Source of the DNA: Nitrososphaeria archaeon
Lineage (GTDB): Archaea; Thermoproteota; Nitrososphaeria; Nitrososphaerales; Nitrososphaeraceae
NCBI GenBank assembly: GCA_021324715.1
Contig: JAJPIN010000052.1
Location: 1 to 5,285, forward strand
Length of the DNA: 5,285 bases
Direction: 5' to 3'
Shown here piece after piece: positions 1 through 5,270 of this stretch. A model generated the notes under the pieces. It was not told the DNA's origin. It saw only the letters and a program-made list of their open reading frames with translations, and made no database searches. Every line of letters begins with the position of its first letter. Position 1 is the stretch's first letter. The translations under genes were made by a program, and so were the position numbers.

Positions 1-2000
1 ATGAATTGGGGATCATCAATGGTAGCATTATTGAACACTGTACTTGAATTGATGGTTAACAATTCATAATCAGGATTTATTATAATGGAATTTGTTAGTT
101 CAGTATGATTCAGATCAGCACCACTAAGATCAACACCTGCCAATCGAGCACCACCAAGGTTAGCTCCAGCCAATCGAGCACCACCAAGATTAGTACCATG
201 CAGCTTGGCACCGACCAAATGAGCGTCTCTTAGGTTAGCCCCCCAGAGACGAGTTCTAGCTAGATTAGCTCCCCACAGACGGACATTAGTAAGATCAGCA
301 CCACTAAGATTGGTGCCGACTAGTCGAGCACCACTTAAATTGGCACCCATTAAATCAGCACCACTTAAATTGGCACCCATTAAATCAGCACTATCAAGGT
401 CGCTCGTACTTAAATTGGCACCCATTAAATCCGCATCTCTCAAATCCGCATCTCTCAAATCCGCATCTCTCAAATCCGCATCTCTCAAATCCGCATCTCT
501 CAAATCCGCATCTCTCAAATCCGCATCTCTCAAATCCGCTCCACTCAGAGATAACATCTTAAATTCATTTGTTCTTTTATTATTGAACTCACTAATCCTT
601 CCACTTTGTAGTAACTTTACTGCTTCATAGTTTATGGTTTTTCTATATAGGGTAGTTGGCTCAACTGTAACATCTATAGCATTTCTGTACATATTCCAGT
701 CCCGTATGTTCCTTAGAGTATCTGAATTTTGTCCCAAAAAATTCCATAAATCCGAATCTGTTTTAAAATCATGTAACACTTTCCATACCTTCATGTCATC
801 GTCATCTTTTTTTCCTTCATACAACTCCAGATTCTTGAAACGTGTTTCCTTATCCATCTTGAGATATTTATCTAAAACCTTAAAGAACGATTGATCTGAT
901 TTTATTAATATGTTATAAAACTTCTTCCATCGTAAGTGGATCGCTTGTATTACTAACAATTCCTTTGCCTCAAAACTTTTCTTACCTGAAAAAATTAATT
1001 CCTTTGCCTCAAAACTTTTCTTACCTGAAAAAATTTCATAACCTACAATAAAGTTATTCAAGAATCTTTTGATTTCCCTTGGATTATTCTCTATCGCCAA
1101 AGAAATTAATTCTATATTCTTATCCACAACGTCCTTCAATTTATCATGAATCATACCTTTTTTTATGAAATCTCTCACCAATTTCACAATATCCTGATTA
1201 CTCCATTTTGGTAATGATATATGTATTTGAATCAAATTCTTAATGTAATGGTCTCCATTGTTTTTTCCTCTAGTACCCATTTCGCCGAGCTTGTTTATCA
1301 TGTCATCGCTTATTCCAAGAATAAAAATAAAGCCTTCTACTTCTTGAAATACTCGTATGATTTCTAATATCTCATGAACCTTCTTTGGAGAACATTTATC
1401 AAGATCATCAACAAATACAATAATCCTGAATGAGGGATTAACTAAACGTAGATTCTTTATTTCATTTTTGATTTCGTCAAAACCATCAAAATAGACAGTA
1501 TCCTTATCCAACTCTGCAATTAGTTGAATTTTTGAATTTAATTCTTTCTTAAACGAATCAAACATTTCTTGCGAAATTTCATCCTCCTCTGATGCGAACT
1601 TTGAAATTACAGATGTAAGGATTTCTGGAGTATTCTTAAGAAAGTTAATAGAGCTCGTTACTAATTTAAGTTTTAAAACTCCGAATTGTTTCTCATCCGG
1701 TAATGCATATGCTATATTTTTTAATAATGAAACTAATGGTAATTGTTCCTGTATATATCGCCATCCTTCGAACCTTACTCTGATTAAATTTCCATCAGTT
1801 TGAAGAGCTGTATCAACAGAATTTATTAGAGTGGTCTTTCCAATGCCCCACTCGCCAAATATTCCAATAGTAAATTTTGGAAGCGAATTATTTATGATGC
1901 TGACAATAGCGTTACGATATAAATTGAAATCAAGAATTGGATCAACCGCTATTTCGTCCGTTAAGATTAATCCCCTCCGAAACAGTTCTTCTTTTGACAA
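1..2000 (-). CDS. KAP-family P-loop NTPase fused to a long pentapeptide-repeat domain (partial; C-terminus beyond left edge)
   Basis: The minus-strand frame is open for 666 codons and leaves the window without a stop. Residues 1-45 resemble the usual KAP lead-in. Walker A is GEWGIGKT (49-56). Walker B is IIVFVDDLDKC (193-203), where the D-D-L-D-[RK]-C form is typical of KAP NTPases. NPREIKRFLN (306-315) matches the family's conserved Asn-Pro-Arg motif. A 13-residue segment is duplicated at 323-348. Residues 349-485 form a charged, mostly helical region ending in a typical pentapeptide lead-in (EAVKLLQSGRISEFN). Thirty consecutive A(D/N)LxG-type pentapeptides fill 486-635, predicting a right-handed quadrilateral beta-helix of about 7.5 coils. 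A non-repeat tail (636-666) continues off the edge. I see no clear transmembrane insert, though many KAP proteins have one. The start is a TTG at 2000: the frame has a stop nine codons further out and no ATG before Walker A. KAP proteins include the phage-exclusion protein PifA; any defence role here is inference. Confidence 0.9.
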   Translation of the reverse strand, partial: MSKEELFRRGLILTDEIAVDPILDFNLYRNAIVSIINNSLPKFTIGIFGEWGIGKTTLINSVDTALQTDGNLIRVRFEGWRYIQEQLPLVSLLKNIAYALPDEKQFGVLKLKLVTSSINFLKNTPEILTSVISKFASEEDEISQEMFDSFKKELNSKIQLIAELDKDTVYFDGFDEIKNEIKNLRLVNPSFRIIVFVDDLDKCSPKKVHEILEIIRVFQEVEGFIFILGISDDMINKLGEMGTRGKNNGDHYIKNLIQIHISLPKWSNQDIVKLVRDFIKKGMIHDKLKDVVDKNIELISLAIENNPREIKRFLNNFIVGYEIFSGKKSFEAKELIFSGKKSFEAKELLVIQAIHLRWKKFYNILIKSDQSFFKVLDKYLKMDKETRFKNLELYEGKKDDDDMKVWKVLHDFKTDSDLWNFLGQNSDTLRNIRDWNMYRNAIDVTVEPTTLYRKTINYEAVKLLQSGRISEFNNKRTNEFKMLSLSGADLRDADLRDADLRDADLRDADLRDADLRDADLRDADLMGANLSTSDLDSADLMGANLSGADLMGANLSGARLVGTNLSGADLTNVRLWGANLARTRLWGANLRDAHLVGAKLHGTNLGGARLAGANLGGARLAGVDLSGADLNHTELTNSIIINPDYELLTINSSTVFNNATIDDPQF
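140..188 (-). repeat. Imperfect 30-bp period repeat (GGARL-AGxxL)
   Basis: A 19-base string (140-158) recurs exactly at 170-188, thirty bases on, with diverged sequence between. It encodes GGARL preceding an AGANL or AGVDL unit. It looks like an older version of the same decapeptide duplication seen at 331-390. Confidence 0.8.
331..390 (-). repeat. Perfect 30-bp tandem duplication (two copies) in the pentapeptide region
   Basis: Positions 331-360 and 361-390 are identical. Each encodes a ten-residue double pentapeptide of the MGANL-SGADL/SGARL type. A third, partial copy of 23 bases (408-430) precedes the 15-bp array. This is a repeat of two pentapeptides, so it shows a second, longer duplication unit within the same domain. 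Confidence 0.92.
427..531 (-). repeat. Seven perfect tandem copies of a 15-bp unit
   Basis: On the plus strand the unit AAATCCGCATCTCTC occurs seven times head to tail without a mismatch. A diverged eighth copy follows at 532-546. On the coding strand it gives seven RDADL pentapeptides. Because the unit is five codons, gain or loss of copies keeps the reading frame and changes only the beta-helix length. There are no spacers, so this is not a CRISPR array. Confidence 0.95.
958..1035 (-). repeat. Perfect 39-bp tandem duplication within the NTPase gene
   Basis: Positions 958-996 and 997-1035 are identical over all 39 bases. Since 39 is 13 codons, the protein gains an exact second copy of IFSGKKSFEAKEL (residues 323-335 and 336-348) and the frame is kept. 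It lies just after the conserved NPREIKRFLN motif, at the end of the NTPase domain. The lack of any difference between copies implies a recent event (or an assembly artefact). Confidence 0.95.
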
Positions 2001-2393
2001 AATTACATCTTACTTTAAACGTGATTCATTTTTAAGTATTTGTTGTTAGTGTATATGTGAATAATAATGTAAATAATAATATTGAAAATTTATTAGTATT
2101 CGTAAAAATCTTAATGATTAGTCAGGCGTATAACAAAGGCAAATAATAAACCACTAGATTTGGTTTTGCAAGAAATTTTATGATTTTATGTCCGGACTCA
2201 TAGAATACTGATAATTGATTGCTCAATTTTTTATGGTTTAGAGTTAAATATACAAACACAATAAATCAAAACAATTACTACGTTAAGGACTAGGTGTTTC
2301 TAGTGATATATACAATATAAAAATCATTTAGTAGTAACGCTATAGTAGTGATTCCTTTATAGCTTCATTCCGAACACGGCTTAGTAGACTCAG
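2001..2393. other. AT-rich intergenic region, no gene seen
   Basis: All six frames are broken by frequent stops and the longest start-to-stop readings are only about ten to fifteen codons. I see no tRNA, no long inverted repeat and no remnant of a known family. It should hold the 3' end of the small-gene operon on its right and the promoter of the KAP gene on its left. Short minus-strand T-rich stretches around 2252-2279 and 2319-2323 might serve as terminators for that operon, but neither is strong. Positions 2060-2100 are low-complexity A/T. Confidence 0.6.
2029..2036 (-). promoter_or_regulatory. Possible TATA box of the KAP-pentapeptide gene
   Basis: The minus strand reads CTTAAAAA here, centred about 32 bases before the TTG start at 2000. 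With the usual archaeal spacing of about 26 bases, transcription would begin near 2006, giving almost no leader. The surrounding DNA is generally AT-rich, so the match is weak. Confidence 0.3.
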
Positions 2394-2732
2394 TTATTGA
2401 AGAGGATTGATAGAATGACCTATTATACTATCGCCTTTCAAGATTATACAACAGGGACACTTTTGATCCATGCACACCCCCGCTTGTTCGTGTTTACAAA
2501 CAGAACAAACGCAGGGTTGCTGTTGTATTTTGCTTAACTCTTCAATTTCCTTCTTTTGTTTCCGTTCCCTTTCGTCGGCATATAGCCACAAAAAAACGAC
2601 TGGTATTCCAATTGCAAAGAAAATAAGCATCGTTCGTGCGGGAACTCGTAAAACAACCAATGCCAGCCCAAAAATCAAGGCTCCTATACCTAGGGTTGCA
2701 AGCCAGCGGTTCGTGAGGTTATCCATATTCAT
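2394..2732 (-). CDS. Small two-helix membrane protein with cysteine-rich C-terminal tail, function unknown
   Basis: From the ATG at 2732 the product is 112 residues. Two hydrophobic helices (about 11-29 and 34-51) form a hairpin joined by a short Arg-containing turn. A charged helix (53-72, rich in Glu, Lys and Arg) follows, then a cysteine-rich segment with Cys at 74, 76, 79, 87, 92, 94 and 95 plus His81. This pattern could bind zinc or another metal or form a redox-active cluster; the ligand is unknown. By the positive-inside rule the charged tail is probably cytoplasmic. The start was chosen because a GTGAT ribosome-binding-like string lies seven bases before this ATG; a TTG at 2738 and another ATG at 2726 are alternatives. 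The previous gene ends 14 bases upstream, so the two are very likely one operon. I do not recognise a named family. Confidence 0.8.
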   Translation of the reverse strand: MNMDNLTNRWLATLGIGALIFGLALVVLRVPARTMLIFFAIGIPVVFLWLYADERERKQKKEIEELSKIQQQPCVCSVCKHEQAGVCMDQKCPCCIILKGDSIIGHSINPLQ

Positions 2733-2746
2733 TTCCAAATCACTGT

Positions 2747-3037
2747 CTATCTAACATACACAGCCTGATTATCGGGATCATCATTCGTATTTTCTTCATT
2801 CGAATTATCCTCTTCTGATTTGTCGCTATTCTTCTTTTTTTTCCTACGTAGCTTTCTTACATCTTCTAGTATTTCTCTTAATCGATCTTCGGAGATTTTT
2901 GAAATTTTAGCATCACACTCTATGCCTCTTGAATCAAGAACTTGTTCTGTTAAACTGATCATCTCCTCCTTATCACGTTCTTCATCCTCAGTTAACATAT
3001 TTGCACTTTTAAAGCGGAAGAAGGCAAACTCACTCAT
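2747..3037 (-). CDS. Charged 96-aa hypothetical protein with lysine patch and acidic disordered tail
   Basis: The protein begins with a hydrophobic/aromatic stretch (SEFAFFRFK). Two probable amphipathic, Glu/Lys-rich helices follow (about 15-37 and 47-67), then a basic patch KLRRKKKK (62-69) and a low-complexity acidic tail rich in Asp, Glu, Asn and Ser (70-90). One Cys lies at position 41. There is no membrane segment or recognisable catalytic motif, and I do not recognise the family. The ATG at 3037 is chosen because a TATA-like sequence sits at the right distance; Met14 is a less likely start. It is the first gene of a unit with the cysteine-rich membrane protein. Its own charged helices and those of that protein could interact, but this is speculation. 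The opposite-strand frame over 2820-3119 is a shadow produced by this composition. Confidence 0.72.
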   Translation of the reverse strand: MSEFAFFRFKSANMLTEDEERDKEEMISLTEQVLDSRGIECDAKISKISEDRLREILEDVRKLRRKKKKNSDKSEEDNSNEENTNDDPDNQAVYVR

Positions 3038-3060
3038 CTTACTTATAATAACAACAAACT

Positions 3061-3073
3061 TATTATTAATATT
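3061..3073 (-). promoter_or_regulatory. Probable TATA box of the 96-aa/112-aa operon
   Basis: The minus strand reads AATATTAATAATA, centred about 30 bases before the ATG at 3037. Spacing of about 26 bases puts the transcript start within a few bases of the start codon. This suggests leaderless or nearly leaderless translation, which is common for first genes in thaumarchaea. No ribosome-binding site is visible before this ATG. Confidence 0.4.
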
Positions 3074-3134
3074 GATTGAGTTACTTTGGATGAAGCAAAG
3101 TCAAGCAAGAGTAGATTGACGGTACTTAATTTTC

Positions 3135-3148
3135 AAAAACTAAAAATT
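3135..3148 (-). terminator. T-rich archaeal-type terminator after the sensor-domain gene
   Basis: On the minus strand this reads AATTTTTAGTTTTT, beginning about 25 bases after the stop codon at 3172. Archaeal transcription commonly ends at such T-runs without a hairpin. It separates the sensor-domain gene from the downstream small-gene operon, which has its own TATA-like box. Confidence 0.5.
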
Positions 3149-3171
3149 ATACACTGATCAATGGGGTCGCT

Positions 3172-4215
3172 TTACTTTTTCTGCTTGTTGACTTTAAATT
3201 TCCACTCCCTTTTGTAGGTTTCATCTCGAAGATTGAATCCCTTAAAAAGTTTGAAATATGCTTCCTTGATTACCTTCTGATTATCAATGTCCGACTGAAT
3301 CCACAAAAATTCAAAGATGGATATTAGAGAATTAAGTTTTATTTCATTATTGGAATAGATACTTGATCCCATCACACTCTCAGAATTTTCATCAAAACTG
3401 ACGTCCGTAGAAATATCAAGAAATGTCCTTCTATCAAATATCATTGTTGTCATTTTTGTTTGCAATGATTTTTGTAAATATTGGAGGGAGACATCGGGAA
3501 AATTCTCAATAAATATGCCTTTCAAATAGTCTTTGATATTTTTGTTCTCACAATGTACTATTATCCTGACTTTTATACCCCTCCATGTAACTTCTTGTAA
3601 TAACTTCAGTATCCCTAATTTCTTTGAATGAATTAAAACTTCATATTCTGAAAATAGAATAAGTATCTCATCTATTGACGATTTGATTGATCTTCTTATG
3701 GTATCAACTATCTCTGAAGATTTCGAGATATTTTTTGTAAATGATTTTCCATGACCATATTCAATTTCTTTAATTTTTTCTTTGAAAGGTAACGCAAAGC
3801 CCCACAAAGAGTCAAATAGAAACTGTTGCGCAGAAACGAAGGACTTATCAAATATACGTAACAATCTAGTTTTGTTACTCCCGCTCGTAAGTAATGTCAT
3901 AAAATGGCTTCGATCAATAAGTATCATGTTGCATGAAATTTGATCAGTATGTCTTATTTCAAAATAATTTACAAAATCTCTATATAATGAAGAGTCTTTC
4001 ATAGTTAGATCTGAAATCATTCTTAATTTCAATCCTTTTCGTTTGGAATCAAGTAATTTGACTAATAACTTTTCAGGGTCAATAACGGTAGAAAAATCAT
4101 TATTAAGGTAACAATCAATGCCTATTTTCGCTGTTGATATTGCCTGGTTTGTGATTTCCGGAACCGAGTCGGACACGATATTAATTTCATTTTTAGTAGA
4201 ACGATTGCGTGACAA
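3172..4215 (-). CDS. Stand-alone tandem PLD-like sensory-domain protein related to thaumarchaeal sensor kinases (no kinase module)
   Basis: The 347-residue product contains two related alpha/beta units. The first (about 13-153) has KIGIDCYLNN at 30-39, KGLKLRMISDL at 60-70 and the closing helix QQFLFDSLWGFALP at 130-143, followed by KEKIKEIE. The second (about 164-327) repeats the plan with IDEILILFSEYEVL, WRGIKVRIIVH (211-221) and LISIFEFLWIQSD (297-309). From memory, this arrangement matches the extracatalytic N-terminal region of the expanded histidine kinases of Nitrososphaera-type archaea. That fold resembles phospholipase D and the effector domain of TrmB regulators. No HKD catalytic motif, HisKA or ATPase domain, receiver or helix-turn-helix is present, and the protein ends soon after the second unit with a basic tail. 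It may be a soluble sensor that partners with a kinase, or a decayed kinase. The start is TTG at 4215, two codons after an in-frame stop; the next in-frame ATG falls inside the first domain. Confidence 0.82.
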   Translation of the reverse strand: MSRNRSTKNEINIVSDSVPEITNQAISTAKIGIDCYLNNDFSTVIDPEKLLVKLLDSKRKGLKLRMISDLTMKDSSLYRDFVNYFEIRHTDQISCNMILIDRSHFMTLLTSGSNKTRLLRIFDKSFVSAQQFLFDSLWGFALPFKEKIKEIEYGHGKSFTKNISKSSEIVDTIRRSIKSSIDEILILFSEYEVLIHSKKLGILKLLQEVTWRGIKVRIIVHCENKNIKDYLKGIFIENFPDVSLQYLQKSLQTKMTTMIFDRRTFLDISTDVSFDENSESVMGSSIYSNNEIKLNSLISIFEFLWIQSDIDNQKVIKEAYFKLFKGFNLRDETYKREWKFKVNKQKK

Positions 4216-4245
4216 TTTTTAATATACATTAACAGGATTGGTCAT

Positions 4246-4254
4246 GATATAAAA
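4246..4254 (-). promoter_or_regulatory. TATA box of the sensor-domain gene
   Basis: The minus strand reads TTTTATATC, close to the archaeal consensus. Transcription would start near 4224, about nine bases before the TTG start at 4215. An out-of-frame ATG at 4229 would lie just upstream of that transcript start. This helps explain why the TTG can be used. Confidence 0.5.
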
Positions 4255-4330
4255 GATACTTAACGTTTCATTCATAAGGCTACTATATGTTGGAGTTTGA
4301 AGCCTTTTGACTCAATACAAATGGCAATCA

Positions 4331-4338
4331 TTTTATAG
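4331..4338 (+). promoter_or_regulatory. TATA box giving a leaderless transcript for the DUF4242 gene
   Basis: TTTTATAG is centred 25-26 bases before the A of the ATG at 4360. This is the spacing expected if transcription starts on the start codon itself. No ribosome-binding site is visible between box and gene, in line with leaderless translation. Confidence 0.6.
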
Positions 4339-4359
4339 TAGAGAAAAATAATTTGGTTT

Positions 4360-4608
4360 ATGCCAGTATTTTTAGATGTCCACAAAGTTCCATTTGCTGA
4401 ACAGCATTTAAAAGAGTTATGTTCACTTCCTAGGGATGAATTTGGTGTAAGTCATGTTAATCTTTTCTACAACAAAGATGCTGATGTTTGTTTCTGTCTA
4501 CTTGATGCACCAGATAGAGAATCTGTTGAAAAACATCACACAAAAGCCAATGTTAAATGTGAATGGATTACCGAAGTTAGACTAGCCAAAAAAGATTTTA
4601 AACGATGA
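4360..4608 (+). CDS. DUF4242 / SCO4226-like small protein (possible metal-binding, ferredoxin-like fold)
   Basis: The 82-residue protein has the hallmarks of the DUF4242 family: an opening beta-strand MPVFLDVHK with His8, a central helix, a middle strand ADVCFCLLDAPDRESVEKHH (41-60), and a closing strand EWITEV. The family's usual 'v-fCL-eAP-reav--vH--a' pattern is well matched, and the length is typical. The characterised member SCO4226 of Streptomyces coelicolor is a dimeric nickel-binding protein, so His8, His59/His60 and nearby Cys44/46 are candidate ligands here. The usual 'H..AHG' loop reads HHTKAN, so the second conserved His is not in its normal place and metal binding is uncertain. 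Cys21 and Cys67 are also present. These proteins are often found in several copies in soil thaumarchaea. It is the only plus-strand gene in the window, with its own promoter. Confidence 0.88.
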   Translation: MPVFLDVHKVPFAEQHLKELCSLPRDEFGVSHVNLFYNKDADVCFCLLDAPDRESVEKHHTKANVKCEWITEVRLAKKDFKR

Positions 4609-4683
4609 AGGCATCATTTCGATCCAAATTTAAGTTAAATCTAGATCTGATTAGTAGACAGACAGATATAGTAAAATCCAAAA

Positions 4684-5097
4684 TTAGGTTAAACCTTCAA
4701 CCGGGGCAAACCCATGATAATAAGGAATTTGTCCCAACTCGTCCTTTGGAGGAATCTCTACAATAGATATGAGGTGACCATCAGGGTCCTCAATAATTGC
4801 ATGTTTTCCGAAGGATTCCTGGGATAACTTTTTGTAGAACTTGACATGCTTGCCTTCTAGCTTTTTACATTCAGATTCCAGATTACTGACACTAAATCCG
4901 ATCAACATATTCGAAAATCCTTTCCGTTTGATGCGTGCAGGATGCAATGCTAGTACAGCACTTTGACCTTCTTTTTCAAATTCGACCCAATCTTGCGACT
5001 GGTTCTTTATTTCGAGTTCAAGAGTATCCCTGTAGAAGGCTATAGATTTTTGTAAATCCTCAACCAAAAGAATTGCGGCACCTAATCGTTTGAACAT
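4684..5097 (-). CDS. VOC superfamily protein (glyoxalase/bleomycin-resistance/dioxygenase fold)
   Basis: The 137-residue product has the two beta-alpha-beta-beta-beta modules of the VOC fold. The first spans about 3-54 and contains VEDLQKSIAFYRDTLEL (12-28), the classic helix with Phe-Tyr-x-x-x-Leu. The second spans about 63-115 and contains VSNLESECKKL and the signature EDPDGHLISIVEI (103-115). A proline-rich tail with aromatic residues (116-137) follows. By my own alignment, the two metal-binding histidine positions are taken by Ala7 and Leu65, while the final glutamate (Glu114) is kept. A glyoxalase I role is therefore unlikely; ligand binding, or a different metal site using His52, is possible. 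The substrate cannot be told from sequence. The ATG at 5097 starts directly at the first strand. It converges with the DUF4242 gene, 75 bases apart. Confidence 0.88.
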   Translation of the reverse strand: MFKRLGAAILLVEDLQKSIAFYRDTLELEIKNQSQDWVEFEKEGQSAVLALHPARIKRKGFSNMLIGFSVSNLESECKKLEGKHVKFYKKLSQESFGKHAIIEDPDGHLISIVEIPPKDELGQIPYYHGFAPVEGLT

Positions 5098-5121
5098 TCA
5101 ATTCTATATTGTTCAGTGAGG

Positions 5122-5131
5122 ACTTAAATTT
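5122..5131 (-). promoter_or_regulatory. Probable TATA box of the VOC gene
   Basis: The minus strand reads AAATTTAAGT, centred about 29 bases before the ATG at 5097. It would place the transcript start within a few bases of the start codon, the same near-leaderless layout as the other genes here. Confidence 0.45.
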
Positions 5132-5178
5132 GATTCGATTAACATGACTTGTTTCTTTTTTAATTCAAAGTTTACTTG

Positions 5179-5199
5179 GATAAACCAATGATAAACCAA
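5179..5199. repeat. Direct repeat GATAAACCAA, two copies 11 bp apart
   Basis: The ten-base string occurs at 5179-5188 and 5190-5199, about one helical turn apart, some 50 bases upstream of the VOC gene's TATA-like box. The spacing suits two regulator subunits on one DNA face. A chance match in AT-rich DNA is also possible. Confidence 0.4.
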
Positions 5200-5250
5200 A
5201 AATCACGTGCAGGCATAAGCTAGAAAATTAACAATTTCTATCGTAGAAAC

Positions 5251-5270
5251 AAAAACGGTATTAAAAAAGA
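5251..5270 (-). terminator. Possible T-rich terminator for a gene beyond the right edge
   Basis: The minus strand has two T-runs (six and five T) close together here. A small perfect stem, TTTCTA-TCG-TAGAAA, at 5235-5249 lies just after them. If a minus-strand gene ends beyond 5285, this would be its terminator. That gene is not visible, so the call is tentative. Confidence 0.25.

Larger units (their letters stand above)
96..545 (-). repeat. Pentapeptide-repeat coding block (30 units of 15 bp)
   Basis: This stretch encodes residues 486-635 of the KAP fusion protein as thirty unbroken pentapeptides. The order is one SGADL, seven RDADL, then mixed units such as MGANL, SGADL, WGANL, GGARL and AGVDL, ending with NHTEL. 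The central position is mostly Ala, with Thr, Val or Ser in a few units, and the fifth residue is always Leu, as the Rfr beta-helix fold requires. Units nearer the left (C-terminal) end have diverged, while those at the right (N-terminal) end are identical at the DNA level. This suggests that the N-terminal part of the helix expanded most recently. Confidence 0.93.

Noticed and set aside
427..546. Possible CRISPR array or satellite
   Set aside because: The 15-bp units are contiguous with no spacers and are in frame inside a pentapeptide domain.
310..630. Plus-strand open frame of 106 residues rich in KSASL repeats
   Set aside because: It is the antisense reading of the pentapeptide array. 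Its repeats are a by-product of the 15-bp unit, and the minus strand carries a well-supported protein.
634..894. Plus-strand open frame of 86 residues
   Set aside because: It lies wholly antisense to the helical linker of the KAP-pentapeptide protein and resembles no family.
1..2000. Possible frameshifted or decayed gene, as no complete frame is contained in the window
   Set aside because: Translating the minus strand gives one uninterrupted frame with all motifs in register; only the stop codon is missing because it lies beyond the left edge.
1831..2049. Plus-strand open frame of 72 residues
   Set aside because: It is antisense to the Walker A region of the NTPase, with no protein features of its own.
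2470..2754. Plus-strand open frame of 94 residues with several cysteines
   Set aside because: It overlaps the membrane/Cys-rich protein on the other strand, whose two helices and cysteine cluster make far more sense.
2820..3119. Plus-strand hydrophobic frame beginning MSLFFFFFL
   Set aside because: The phenylalanine run is the complement of the lysine patch in the minus-strand gene. The membrane-like look is an artefact of A/G-rich coding on the other strand.
3172..4215. Active phospholipase D enzyme
   Set aside because: No HxKxxxxD motif is present in either half. Only the overall fold resemblance remains.
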